Origin: Bacteroidota bacterium
Lineage (GTDB): Bacteria; Bacteroidota; Bacteroidia; Flavobacteriales_D; Crocinitomicaceae
NCBI GenBank assembly: GCA_006226425.1
Contig: SBGX01000010.1
Span: forward strand, 124,001 to 188,000
Direction: 5' to 3'
Length of the DNA stretch: 64,000 nt
Positions 43,381-53,200 of the stretch are shown one piece after another. Below the pieces are notes generated by a model. That model saw only the letters and a program-made list of their open reading frames with translations, was not told the DNA's origin and searched no databases. Position 1 is the first letter of the stretch. Every line of letters begins with the position of its first letter. A program made the position numbers and the translations under genes.

Positions 43381-44133
43381 CTACTGTTGAATGAAGCTTC
43401 TGATATCGAGCAAAAAATCGATTTCCTCCTCCAGTTTATTGCCAATGACCAATACATTAACTCCGGCCTTTTGAAGATTTTCCATGCTGCCAATATTCCG
43501 GATTCCTCCTCCAACAATGATTGGGACGTCTGAATAATTCCGGAGACTTTCAATGAAGCGAACAGGAACCTCTTCCTTGGCCCCACTTCCGGCATCAAAA
43601 TAGATCAGCTTCTTGCCCTGCATTATAGCAGCCAGAGCTGTATTCAAAGCAATCCCGACCTGTTCACGAGGAATTGGGGTCGTTTGACTAACATAGGCCA
43701 CTGAGCTTTTTGTACCCCCATCGACCAAAATATACCCCGTCGGGAGAATTTCGATGCCCAGTTGAAAAACCTCCTGCGCACTGTTTACATGGTGGCTGAT
43801 CAGGTAATCTGGATTTCTTCCGGAGACCAGACTCAGGTAAAGAAGCCCATCTGCCTCTGGTGACAACTGATTACTGCTCCCTGGGAAGAGCAAACATGGA
43901 ATATTGGTATGCTTTTTCAGACAATGAACCGCCTGTTCCAACTCTTTTCTGGAAGCTGTACTTCCGCCGACAAAGAAATAATTGACTCCGGCAAACTCCG
44001 CCTTTTCTACCAAAGGACGAATTTGTTCCTCCGAATGCGTCTTCTCCGGATCAATCAATACTGCCACCTGTCCATAAGAGGATGCAATCTGATCAAATAG
44101 CCCGTTCTGTTCTTTTTTGCGGTTGGTTGACAT
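43381..44133 (-). CDS. Geranylgeranylglyceryl phosphate synthase family protein
   Basis: A 250-residue TIM barrel of the GGGPS/PcrB family, which joins a polyprenyl diphosphate to sn-glycerol-1-phosphate. Diagnostic parts are VAVLIDPEKTHSEEQ, FVGGSTAS, CLLFPGSSNQLSPEADGLLY, LIYFDAGSGAKEEVP and PIIVGGGIRNIGSMENL. This is the group also known from Bacteroidota and archaea. Start ATG 44133 (MSTNRKKEQ). It overlaps the phosphopantetheinyl transferase by 41 bases. Confidence 0.92.
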   Translation of the reverse strand: MSTNRKKEQNGLFDQIASSYGQVAVLIDPEKTHSEEQIRPLVEKAEFAGVNYFFVGGSTASRKELEQAVHCLKKHTNIPCLLFPGSSNQLSPEADGLLYLSLVSGRNPDYLISHHVNSAQEVFQLGIEILPTGYILVDGGTKSSVAYVSQTTPIPREQVGIALNTALAAIMQGKKLIYFDAGSGAKEEVPVRFIESLRNYSDVPIIVGGGIRNIGSMENLQKAGVNVLVIGNKLEEEIDFLLDIRSFIQQ

Positions 44134-44740
44134 TCGTTGAAAGTATATAATCCTTGTAGCGCTCAGCACATAAATTTACGAAAATTTCATGATCAGGGTT
44201 CACGATCTTCCCCTGAACAATTCCTTTTTCCTTTGCAGTCAGTAAGAGTTCTTCCTTAAAGAGGAGCTCCTTTCTTCCTGCCATCTTATAGAGTGCTTCT
44301 TTCATGGACCAGCAGGTAATCAGTGCTTCCTCATCCTTACAATCAAATAATTTTTGTTCGGAGGGGTTCAAAAACTTCTGGTAGAGTCCCAGGACCTTTG
44401 AGTGGATCAACTCGATGTCAAAACCCACCTGATGCTCTGTGTTTCGGGCAAATCCAACCAGGTGCTTCGCATGACTGATTGAAATGTAATCTTCTCCTAC
44501 CAAATATGGGGCTCCATGTGCCGTGTACTGAATTTCCTGGTATCCAAAAACTTCGTGAAAAAGCATTCGCGTAGCCACGAATTCCTGCTTTCTACCCAGG
44601 TTTCGAAAACCTTTATAACGATCCAATTCCCGCAGGGTCAATTTGGAAAGATGATCTTCCGGATTGAATTCCGAATCAATTTCACAAAGGTAAATGCGAT
44701 TCCCTCCCAGGCTCCGCTCATGTATGTAATAAGGCAACAT
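44093..44740 (-). CDS. 4'-phosphopantetheinyl transferase superfamily protein
   Basis: A 215-residue Sfp-type enzyme that loads phosphopantetheine onto carrier proteins. The three signatures are present: ISISHAKHLVGFAR, VGFDIELIHSK (GFDIE in place of GVDIE), and CWSMKEALYKMAG (WxxKEA). The acceptor could be the fatty acid acyl carrier protein or another carrier. Its 3' end lies inside the start of the GGGPS gene. Confidence 0.92.
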   Translation of the reverse strand: MLPYYIHERSLGGNRIYLCEIDSEFNPEDHLSKLTLRELDRYKGFRNLGRKQEFVATRMLFHEVFGYQEIQYTAHGAPYLVGEDYISISHAKHLVGFARNTEHQVGFDIELIHSKVLGLYQKFLNPSEQKLFDCKDEEALITCWSMKEALYKMAGRKELLFKEELLLTAKEKGIVQGKIVNPDHEIFVNLCAERYKDYILSTNVNQPQKRTERAI

Positions 44741-44757
44741 CGCCCAGGAAATTTTGA

Positions 44758-45318
44758 CTAGATCGTCATGATATCCTTCTCCTTGGCTTCTGCATGCTCA
44801 TCGGCCTTCTTGATAAAGGAATCTGTAATATTTTGAATCTGGCTTTCGGCATCTTTGACCAAATCTTCCGAGACACCGTCTTTCATTCCCTTGATCATAT
44901 CCAGGGCTTCTTTCCGGTTATTTCGAATTGAAATCTTGGCGTTCTCCACTTCCGATCTCGATTTTTTCACCAAATCCTTTCTTCGCTCTTCCGTAAGCGG
45001 TGGAACGGAGATGATCAACATTTCGCCATTATTTTGTGGCGAGAAACCCAAATTGGAATTGATGATGGCCGTGGCGACATCATTCAGAATATTTTTTTCC
45101 CACGGCTGCACCGTGATTGTTCTCGCATCCAGAGTCGACACATTGGCCACCTGCTCCAGGGGAGTAGGTGAACCGTAATAATCAACTGAAACTCCTTTTA
45201 ACATGGATGGTGATGCCTTCCCAGCCCGAATCTTTTGAAGTTCTGTCTCCAGGTGATTGATTGAGCCCTGATTGGCATCTCTGCATTCGTCAAATATGAT
45301 CTGAAATTCTTCGTTCAT
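44758..45318 (-). CDS. frr: Ribosome recycling factor
   Basis: A 186-residue tRNA-mimic that splits post-termination ribosomes with EF-G. Family motifs: LQKIRAGKASPSMLKGVSVD, then YYGSPTPLEQVANVS, VPPLTEERRKDLVKKSRSE and the C-terminal helix ADEHAEAKEKDIMTI. It follows pyrH by 20 bases, the widespread pyrH-frr pair. Confidence 0.98.
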   Translation of the reverse strand: MNEEFQIIFDECRDANQGSINHLETELQKIRAGKASPSMLKGVSVDYYGSPTPLEQVANVSTLDARTITVQPWEKNILNDVATAIINSNLGFSPQNNGEMLIISVPPLTEERRKDLVKKSRSEVENAKISIRNNRKEALDMIKGMKDGVSEDLVKDAESQIQNITDSFIKKADEHAEAKEKDIMTI

Positions 45319-45338
45319 GTTCTAGGTTTTTCTTTTCG

Positions 45339-46052
45339 TTAATCCTCATTACAAACGACGGTTCCAACTTTCTCTCCGTCCAACAGTTTCTTGAGATTTC
45401 CCGGTGTATCCATATCAAAAACCACGATTGGAAGGTCATTTTCCTTGCACAATGTAAAGGCCGTCATATCCATGATTTTCAAGCCCTTGCCATAAGCCTC
45501 ATCGAAAGAGATCCGGTCATACTTCACCGCTGTAGGGTCCTTCAAAGGATCTGCCGTATACACGCCATCCACACGAGTTCCCTTCAGAATGACATCCGCA
45601 TCGATTTCAATCGCCCGCAAGGAAGCAGCAGAATCCGTCGTAAAATATGGATTTCCTGTTCCCGCACCAAAAATAACCACTCGCCCCTTTTCCAAATGGC
45701 GCAAGGCCTTTCTTCGGATAAATGGTTCTGCGATCTCCTTCATTTCAATAGCTGATTGCAAACGGGTATAGACTCCGGCCGATTCGAGCGCAGCCTGCAG
45801 GGCCATACTGTTAATCATCGTGGCCAGCATTCCCATGTAATCCCCATGGGTCCGGTCCATTCCGCCTTCTTCTGCCTGTACTCCCCGGAAGATATTTCCA
45901 CCACCGATAACGATCGCGGTCTGAACTCCCATTTCACAAACTTCTTTGATTTGTCGGGCATAAGAATTGATCCGATTGTTATCAATTCCAAAGTTCTTTT
46001 CGCCCATTAGTGACTCTCCACTTAGTTTGAGGAGAATTCTTTTATATTTCAT
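45339..46052 (-). CDS. pyrH: UMP kinase
   Basis: A 237-residue kinase converting UMP to UDP. The amino-acid-kinase fold is recognised from [20 protein letters not shown], the [13 protein letters not shown] loop, [20 protein letters not shown] and [19 protein letters not shown]. It leads the pyrH-frr operon; a weak -7-like TATCTTTA lies on the minus strand at 46079-46086. Confidence 0.98.
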   Translation of the reverse strand: MKYKRILLKLSGESLMGEKNFGIDNNRINSYARQIKEVCEMGVQTAIVIGGGNIFRGVQAEEGGMDRTHGDYMGMLATMINSMALQAALESAGVYTRLQSAIEMKEIAEPFIRRKALRHLEKGRVVIFGAGTGNPYFTTDSAASLRAIEIDADVILKGTRVDGVYTADPLKDPTAVKYDRISFDEAYGKGLKIMDMTAFTLCKENDLPIVVFDMDTPGNLKKLLDGEKVGTVVCNED

Positions 46053-46105
46053 GAAATCTCAACCTTTTAAGTCGAGCGTAAAGATATAAATTTTATTGGA
46101 TTGCT

Positions 46106-46297
46106 TTAGTCAACCCACTTATCGTTTTTGAACTCACCAAGTATCACTACCTGCTTGCTTTTTCGGTACTCTTCGGCGGCTGCCATCATCTGCTCTTTCG
46201 TATCCCTACGCAGCTTAATGGCACCTGATCCTGCATTTTTTACTTCCAAATAAAATCCGTCTCGTAATTTAGTTGGCTTTGTCGCTGGTCGTCCCAT
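46106..46297 (-). CDS. Small conserved hypothetical protein
   Basis: A 63-residue basic protein (MGRPATKPTKLRDGFYLEVK). It has a beta-like middle (GAIKLRRD) and a helix (KEQMMAAAEEYRKSK), then VVILGEFKNDKWVD. No known domain is recognised. The clean length, basic start and standalone position upstream of pyrH suggest a real gene; function unknown. Confidence 0.7.
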   Translation of the reverse strand: MGRPATKPTKLRDGFYLEVKNAGSGAIKLRRDTKEQMMAAAEEYRKSKQVVILGEFKNDKWVD

Positions 46298-46398
46298 TGT
46301 AATTTGTTTTAATTGTTATTGTAATCTTTCTTGTGCATTATTTAAGATAACATTTTTTTAGTTGAAATGTTGCCTTTTTAGCATATTTTAACATAACA

Positions 46399-46433
46399 AA
46401 AAAGGGGCTATCTTCTTACGAAGCAGCCCCTCT
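46399..46433 (-). terminator. Intrinsic terminator of rpmH
   Basis: Stem AGGGGCT / AGCCCCT with an inner TCTTC / GAAG helix around a TTAC loop. Read on the minus strand it is followed by a six-T run. It lies 22 bases after the rpmH stop. Confidence 0.88.
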
Positions 46434-46454
46434 CTTTTTATGAATATCTTCAAA

Positions 46455-46613
46455 TTAACGTTTGTGATTTGCCTCGTCAGAAACTGTTAATTTTTTTCTC
46501 CCTTTTCGTCTTCGGGCTGCCAGGACCTTACGTCCATTTTTTGTTGCCATTCTGCTTCTGAATCCGTGTTTATTCTTTCGTTTTCTGACAGATGGTTGAA
46601 ACGTTCTTTTCAT
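46455..46613 (-). CDS. rpmH: 50S ribosomal protein L34
   Basis: A 52-residue gene that is easy to miss. It translates to the universal L34 start [20 protein letters not shown], then [20 protein letters not shown] and a short tail [12 protein letters not shown]. Length matches the Bacteroidota form. It is divergent from the ABC transporter gene and has its own terminator. rnpA is not adjacent. Confidence 0.97.
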   Translation of the reverse strand: MKRTFQPSVRKRKNKHGFRSRMATKNGRKVLAARRRKGRKKLTVSDEANHKR

Positions 46614-46739
46614 GACCTATGCTTATTTTTAATGCTTGTTTCCTCAAATTTGGATTGCAAAGATACACTTTTTTCATCAGGATACAAGTGTTCTTTCCTC
46701 TTTTTGGCAAATTTAGCTCTTTATTCTCTCCCAGAATCG

Positions 46740-46747
46740 TAATTTTG
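46740..46747 (+). promoter_or_regulatory. -7 box (TAATTTTG) of ABC transporter gene
   Basis: A TAnnTTTG match 24 bases upstream of the ATG at 46772. Confidence 0.45.
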
Positions 46748-46771
46748 ACAAAACTTGAGCCTTCAATTAAT

Positions 46772-48595
46772 ATGTTCCGACCCAAAAAAGAGAAAAAAGA
46801 AAAAATCAAACTGAGCAAAGAGAGTATTCGTAAAGCCAGACATATCTTCTCATATCTTAAAAAGTACCGACTCATATTTTCCCTTGGCTGGGTGTTTTTG
46901 GTGCTCTCTACCAGTGCGGGGATGCTGTTTCCATTGCTCATGGGGAAACTGCTTGGTGCCGGAGGCAATACAGCGACAGATACTGGTTCCCTCATCCAAC
47001 TAATCTCTTTCGACAACATCAACCAGGTAGCGATCGCCCTTTTTCTCCTCTTTGGAGCACAGGCAGTCTTCTCCTTCTTCAGAGTAGTGATCTTTAATTA
47101 TGTCACAGAAAATGTACTCCGGGATATCCGACAGGATTCCTTTTCCAAACTGGTGTACATGCCCATGAGCTTTTTCAACCGAAACAAAGTCGGGGAGCTC
47201 ACCTCCCGAATGGCTTCTGATATCTCTCAGATTCAAGAAACCATGCGGACAACCATTGCCGAGTTCTTTCGACAGGTGGTCATGATCGTTGGAGTCATCG
47301 TCATCCTGGCCATCCTTTCCTGGAAACTGGCGCTCATTATGCTTGGAACCGTTCCTGTCATGGCTTTGATCGCTGTGTTCTTTGGCCGTTTTATTCGAAA
47401 ACTCTCTAAAAAAGCTCAAGACGAAACCGCGAAATCTACCGTCATCATCGAAGAAAATCTCAGCGGAATTTCCAATGTCAAGGCTTTTACCAATGAACTT
47501 CGTGCGATCCGTTCCTTCACCGGAGCAATCAACGAAATTCGTTCGCTCAATCTAAAAAGTGGATTGTGGCGTGGTTTTTTCGCTTCCTTCATCATCATTT
47601 GCCTGTTCGGAGTGATTGTATTTATCATTTGGCAAGGACTACTTCTAACCCAGGGTCCCAATCCGGAACTCAGCCTCGATAATTTTTACGCCTTTGTACT
47701 TTACACCATCATGATGGGAGCTTCGGTTGGATCGATTCCCGAACTCTATGCTAATATTCAAAAGGCAATTGGTTCTACGGAAAACCTGATGAATCTCATC
47801 GAGACCGAAAGTGAACAAGACCTGGACCGGGGAGAACTGAAACCCGAAATCAAAGGAGCCATTTCCTTTGATCAGGTCTCTTTTGCCTATCCACAGCGGA
47901 GTGATGTGACCGTACTCAAGGAAATCTCGCTGGAAGCAAAACCCAGTCAGCGCATTGCCCTGGTTGGACCTTCCGGTGCTGGAAAATCGACCATTGCCAG
48001 CCTGCTCCTCAGATTTTTTGAACCCAACTCCGGAAAAATTCTGGTGGACGACACCAATCAACTGGAGATTGACCTGAAACATTTGCGGAGTCACATGGCT
48101 TACGTCCCTCAGGAAGTGTTGCTTTTCGCCGGTACGATCCGTGAAAACATTGCCTTTGGAAATCCGGAGGCCAGTGAAGAAAAGATCGTCGAAGCAGCCA
48201 GACAGGCCAACGCCCTGGATTTTATTCAGGCTTTTCCAAAATCCTTTGATACGGAAGTTGGTGATCGGGGAATTCAATTGTCGGGGGGACAAAAGCAACG
48301 GATTGCCATTGCCCGGGCACTGCTCAAAAACCCGACTATTTTGATCCTCGATGAAGCCACTTCGGCCCTGGACGCTGAATCCGAAAAACTGGTCCAGGAT
48401 GCCCTCGACCGCTTGATGGAGGGACGTACTTCGATTGTCATTGCCCATCGCCTCTCTACCATTCGCAAATCAGATTGTATCTATGTTCTGGAAGGGGGGC
48501 AGGTCATCGAGTCTGGAACGCATCAGGAGTTGATTTCCATCGAAGAGGGTGCCTACGCGAACCTGGTCAACCTTCAACTCGAGCAACATGACTAA
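46772..48595 (+). CDS. ABC exporter, half-transporter type (MsbA/ABCB-like)
   Basis: A 607-residue fusion of one membrane domain and one ATPase domain. I start at ATG 46772 (MFRPKKEKKEK), as an earlier frame from 46619 is not conserved. Six membrane helices fill about residues 30-330. The NBD (about 360-600) carries Walker A VGPSGAGKSTIAS, Q-loop YVPQEVLLF, signature LSGGQKQR and Walker B ILILDEATSALD. Such homodimeric exporters move lipids or drugs; the substrate is unknown. Its last codons overlap the AlkD-like gene by 8 bases. Confidence 0.93.
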   Translation: MFRPKKEKKEKIKLSKESIRKARHIFSYLKKYRLIFSLGWVFLVLSTSAGMLFPLLMGKLLGAGGNTATDTGSLIQLISFDNINQVAIALFLLFGAQAVFSFFRVVIFNYVTENVLRDIRQDSFSKLVYMPMSFFNRNKVGELTSRMASDISQIQETMRTTIAEFFRQVVMIVGVIVILAILSWKLALIMLGTVPVMALIAVFFGRFIRKLSKKAQDETAKSTVIIEENLSGISNVKAFTNELRAIRSFTGAINEIRSLNLKSGLWRGFFASFIIICLFGVIVFIIWQGLLLTQGPNPELSLDNFYAFVLYTIMMGASVGSIPELYANIQKAIGSTENLMNLIETESEQDLDRGELKPEIKGAISFDQVSFAYPQRSDVTVLKEISLEAKPSQRIALVGPSGAGKSTIASLLLRFFEPNSGKILVDDTNQLEIDLKHLRSHMAYVPQEVLLFAGTIRENIAFGNPEASEEKIVEAARQANALDFIQAFPKSFDTEVGDRGIQLSGGQKQRIAIARALLKNPTILILDEATSALDAESEKLVQDALDRLMEGRTSIVIAHRLSTIRKSDCIYVLEGGQVIESGTHQELISIEEGAYANLVNLQLEQHD

Positions 48596-49316
48596 AACCA
48601 TCAGCAGGAAAGGAGACATTCGTCCCCTGTTGAGCTCTGTACTGACAAGCTACCGGGAAGAAGGTGTTGATGCCTGCATTCATTCCTTCCATGAACTCAT
48701 TCTGCTACACAAGGTCAAATTTCCGCTGCTTGAATTTTGTGCACTCGAACTTTTTTCAGACATCCCCCCGAAGGAACATATTTACTTCTGTGATCGCATC
48801 GAGGCCTCCAAGCAAATCGGTGGAAACGTCATTCTCGGAATCTTCCTGCAACAAAGACTAAGTACGGATTTTGATTCTGCTATCCGGGATACCACAAGAT
48901 ACATCTCCAAAGGGAAGGAATGGTACGTTTCGGATATCATTGGAGAACGCGTTTTCGGACACGCTCTTCTGAACCATTTTAATCAAATTCAATCCCTCTT
49001 TCCAGAACTCTATGAACATCGCAACAACATGGTTGTTCGGGCCATGGGTGCAGGAACACATTATGCGATCAAAAAGGGGTTGTCTACCGATCACTGTACG
49101 CTTTGCTTTGAACAACTTTTAAAACAGTCTGAAGCCAGAGACCATGAAATCCGTAGAGGAATTGGATGGGCGGCCAAGACCACGGCCAAATTCCATCCTT
49201 CCATCGTTCTAAATCATCCCCTCTTTGAAGCGGGAAATAGCCTTCCGGGGTGGTTAGTCAACAAGATCAATATCGGACTGAATCGACACGCTTATGCCCA
49301 GAGAGATTCAAGTTAA
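48588..49316 (+). CDS. AlkD-like HEAT-repeat protein (putative DNA alkylation repair)
   Basis: A 242-residue all-alpha protein starting at ATG 48588 and overlapping the ABC transporter. Features recalling AlkD-type DNA glycosylases are the HEAT-like helices, the W.vSD..ge.v pattern (GKEWYVSDIIGERVFGHALL), a run of basic residues in EARDHEIRRGIGWAAKTTAK, and NNMVVRAMGAGTHYAIKKG. I do not see all residues of the AlkD active site, so glycosylase activity is tentative. It overlaps the radical SAM gene downstream by 23 bases. Confidence 0.6.
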   Translation: MTKTISRKGDIRPLLSSVLTSYREEGVDACIHSFHELILLHKVKFPLLEFCALELFSDIPPKEHIYFCDRIEASKQIGGNVILGIFLQQRLSTDFDSAIRDTTRYISKGKEWYVSDIIGERVFGHALLNHFNQIQSLFPELYEHRNNMVVRAMGAGTHYAIKKGLSTDHCTLCFEQLLKQSEARDHEIRRGIGWAAKTTAKFHPSIVLNHPLFEAGNSLPGWLVNKINIGLNRHAYAQRDSS

Positions 49317-50193
49317 ATCTGTTCTCAACAAAAGTAAACGACGAGATCACTGGTTTCTGGATGATTACACCATGAACCCCTATGGCAGCTGTTCCTTCAA
49401 TTGCCTCTATTGTTATATTCGAGGCAGCAAATATGGAAGTAACCTGAGCGAACAACTCACCGTTAAGACAAACGCACTGGAAGTCCTGGAACGTCAGCTT
49501 TCTTCCCGAGCCAAAAAAGGGGAATTCGGATTCATTGTTCTTTCCTCCGCGACTGATCCATACATCAAAGTAGAAGAAAAGTATCAACTTACCCGTGGTG
49601 CCCTGGAAATCATACTGAAATACCGTTTTCCGGTGCATATTATCACGAAGTCAACGATGGTGAGCAGGGACTTTGATCTGCTTCATGAAATCGATCGTCG
49701 GGCAATTCTTCCATCCGATCTTAACTGGATCGGTCGCGGAAGCATTTTGACGTTTTCTTTCTCTTGTCTGGATGATCAAATCGGGAAAGTTTTTGAACCG
49801 GGTGCACCCCAACCGTCAGAACGCCTTCAAGCCCTACAACAGTCGGTTGAGCAAAACTTCCTATCAGGTGTAAGTCTCATGCCACTACTCCCCTATATCT
49901 CGGATACCGGGGAACAACTAGACATGTATTTCAACGACTTTAAGGAACTCGGAGCACTCTATCTCTTCCCGGCTGGCACCACATTATTCGGAAGCGGAAA
50001 AGGCAGTAGTCGTGATCTTGTTTTCGCTGCTATCGAAAAACATTATCCAGAACACATAGCGCGCTATCAGAAATTATTTGGGCAATCTGATTCCCTCCCT
50101 ACTTATTATCATCAGGCTTTTCAACGCAAGGTTCGAGCGTTAAGTCTCCAATACGGACTTCCCTTAAGTATCCAGGAGGCTGTTCGGAAATAG
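49294..50193 (+). CDS. SPL-family radical SAM protein
   Basis: A 299-residue radical SAM enzyme. The cluster motif CxxxCxxC is in GSCSFNCLYCYIRG. Downstream motifs LSSATDPYIKVEEKYQLTRG, VHIITKSTMVSRDFDLL and GVSLMPLLPYISDTGEQLD match the spore-photoproduct-lyase-like subfamily found outside sporeformers. Some members repair thymine damage, but most are uncharacterised. It overlaps the AlkD-like gene; this is consistent with a DNA repair pair but is not proof. Confidence 0.88.
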   Translation: MPREIQVKSVLNKSKRRDHWFLDDYTMNPYGSCSFNCLYCYIRGSKYGSNLSEQLTVKTNALEVLERQLSSRAKKGEFGFIVLSSATDPYIKVEEKYQLTRGALEIILKYRFPVHIITKSTMVSRDFDLLHEIDRRAILPSDLNWIGRGSILTFSFSCLDDQIGKVFEPGAPQPSERLQALQQSVEQNFLSGVSLMPLLPYISDTGEQLDMYFNDFKELGALYLFPAGTTLFGSGKGSSRDLVFAAIEKHYPEHIARYQKLFGQSDSLPTYYHQAFQRKVRALSLQYGLPLSIQEAVRK

Positions 50194-50202
50194 TACCAAA
50201 TA

Positions 50203-50235
50203 AAAATGGCTGCCCGAAGACAGCCATTTTCTATT
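50203..50235. terminator. Bidirectional intrinsic terminator
   Basis: Stem AAAATGGCTG / CAGCCATTTT with an 8-base loop lies between the convergent radical SAM and adhesin genes, with T-rich DNA on the plus-strand side and an A-run serving the minus strand. Confidence 0.88.
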
Positions 50236-50248
50236 TTAATTTTCGTGA

Positions 50249-53200
50249 TTAATTACGAATCAGTGTCACGTTTCCATGTCCTTCGGTCACGTTTCCATCG
50301 TTTCCGACAACTCGGTACTTGAAGAAGTAGACTCCTTCCGAAGCTGGTTTCCCGTTATGGGTTCCATCCCAGAAGTCAACGAAGTCATCAATTGTCTTCA
50401 ACAAGCTACCCCAACGGTTATATACTTCCACGTGCATCTCTTTCCCTTGCTTATTGGTTACATCGATGAAGAATCCATCGTTTGTTCCATCTCCATCAGG
50501 AGTAAAGATGTTTGGAATGTGCAGGATCGCTCCGTCGAATGGTACGACATTGATCGTTACCAAAGCTGTATCCTTACATCCGTTCGTCGTGTTCGTAGCA
50601 ATCAAGCTAACAACATAGACACTTGTATCAGCATAAGTTGCAGTCTGCCCGGCCAAAGTGGTAGCATTCACTTCCGGAGATCCGTTTCCGAAGTTCCAAA
50701 CGTAATCGTTTGCTCCGGTAGACTCATTCGTGAAGTTTACTACCAAACCAGGATTTCCTGTTGTTGGATCTGCTGTGAAACCAGCTGATACCGTATTCGC
50801 AATCACGTCAAATGTATGACACTCTTGAGTTGAACAACCATTTCCATCTGTTCCTGTCACACAGAAAGTAGGTGTTGCTACAGAAGGTACGACCGTAATC
50901 GTAGAGGCTGTCTCCCCATTATCCCACTGATAAGACAAAGAACCATCAGCAGGCTCAACAGACAATTGCTCCGTGTGACCATCGTCACAAATTTGGGCAT
51001 TGTTACCTGTCAGGGTCAAGGTTGGCAATGCGTTTACTGTCACATCAATTGTTTGTGGCAAGGTCGCACATCCGTTTGTTCCGAATCCAACCGCTGTATA
51101 GGTATCTGTACCAACAGCTCCAGGAGTAAATGGAACTCCGTTTGTAACTGTTGCTGGTGCCCACTGAATAGATGAGATATCTGTTCCAGATGCATTCAAA
51201 GTAACCTGATCTCCCAAACAGATGTTTGCTCCCGGAGATGCATCCACTGTAATTGTTGGAAGTGGAAGTACAGTTACTGTGAACGTAGCATTCGTATTCT
51301 GATCGGAAGAACAACCTGTTGTTTGGTTGGTCGCATTTACCGTGTACGTTGTTGTTGTATTCGGATTCACTGTGATACTTTGTCCCTGATCTCCACCAGG
51401 AGTCCATGTGTAAGTCATCGGATCACCCGCTGAGTTATTAATCACAGTAGCTACCAAAGTTGTAGATTCCGTTCCTTCACAGATCGTAGGATCAGCTGAA
51501 GTGATTTGCAACACTGGCAAGAAGTTCACCACAACCGTCGTAACGTTTGTTGCAGAACATCCTGTACTGGCATCTGTTGCTGTAACAGTGACTGTCTCAG
51601 AGTTCGTTGGTGTGTAGCTTACTGACTGTCCAGACAATCCATTCGTCCAGGCAAAATCAGTCGCATCAGCACTTGTTGCAGTCAAGGTCACTTGTTGTCC
51701 CTGACAAACCGGTACCGGAGCCGCTGAAGCAGAAACCGATGGTGGATCAGAGATCGTGATTGTCGTCTCTCCCGGTGTTCCAGGACATCCTGCTGCCGGG
51801 CTGTTTGTAATCGTATATGTACCTGCTGCACTCGCACTCAGGTCAATTGCTCCCGTGGTAGGGCTCAATGAAAGTCCGATCGCTGGAGAAACTGTAAAGG
51901 TACCTGCTCCTGTTCCTGCAAAGTTTGGGGAAACAACTCCTCCGTTCGTACAGAATGGTGCCGCATAGCTCAATGCTCCATCAAAGGCATTCGTAATTGT
52001 AAATGTTACTGAACCTACAATATCACAAGCATTGAATGGCTGCAACTGGTAAGTTACTGTAAACTGTCCCGGAGGTGCCGCAGACAAGAATACTTCTCCT
52101 GTCGTTGGGTCAACCAATCCTGGGATCGAAGATGAGAACACACCACCTGGAGTCGCAATTGACAATGGTAAAATGTTTGGTGATCCCGGACAGAAAGATG
52201 CTCCGGAATATTCAATCGTACCGTCACGTACTGTAGAAACAGTGACATTCAATGTATCTCTGGATTGACATCCGTGTACATCTGTAGCTACTACTGAGTA
52301 TTCCTGATCTGTTACCGGACTAACCGTTTGTGTCTGTCCAAGGAAGTTGTTACTCCATGTAAAGTTAGCTGGTGCATCCACTCCGGAGGCGGTCAATGTC
52401 GCCGAGTTTCCAAAACAGATGTTCTGATCCGGTCCGAGTGTCACCTGAGGATAAAACATCAGTGTTACTACAGACACCGAGTCACAGGATGTTTGTCCCG
52501 TACTGAAAGTCTCAGAATAAACTCCTTCTTCCGTTTGTACGATTCCGTGAATCACTGCTGAACCACCTTCACAAATCATGATCGTCTGATTGGTCTGAGT
52601 CTGAGCCAAAGAAGTTACCGTAATCGGATCCGAAGTTGTCTCACAACCATTCGCATCGATCGCTGTCAATGTAATCGGATTATCAGCATCACTCACAAAG
52701 GTCGTGTCATTGGTAAATCCGTTCGACCATGTGTATGAGACAAAAGCTGCTTCATTGACCAGAATGGCCGTGTCAATCTGACAATAGGTCGGATTAGCCG
52801 TTATGATCGGTTTAACCGTATCCACGATGGTTACATCAAAGGTGTGAACATCCGGACATTTTAGTTCTGCATTCAATACCGTATTGGTAATGGTATAGGT
52901 TCCTGGTGTGGAACCGTTTGGCGTAAAGGTACCCGTTGCAGGGTCCACGACCAATCCTGTAGGTGGATCTACTGTAAACTCTCCTGCCCGACCATTGTTA
53001 ATATAGTTTGGAGAAATCGTTGAAGGATCATCCTCACAGAACAAGTTTATTGGATACTCAAAGTCAGCTGTATCGCGATCCAACACGATGAAACATACTG
53101 TTGTATCATACATACAACCAAAGTCATCCGTCACCTGAACGTTATAACAATAACGTCCAATTGTTTTTGGAGAAACTCTCAAGGTATCTGCATCAGCCAA

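Noticed and set aside
46619-46771. Extended N-terminus of the ABC transporter
   Set aside because: It runs through the divergent rpmH promoter region, and the first conserved helices start after ATG 46772.
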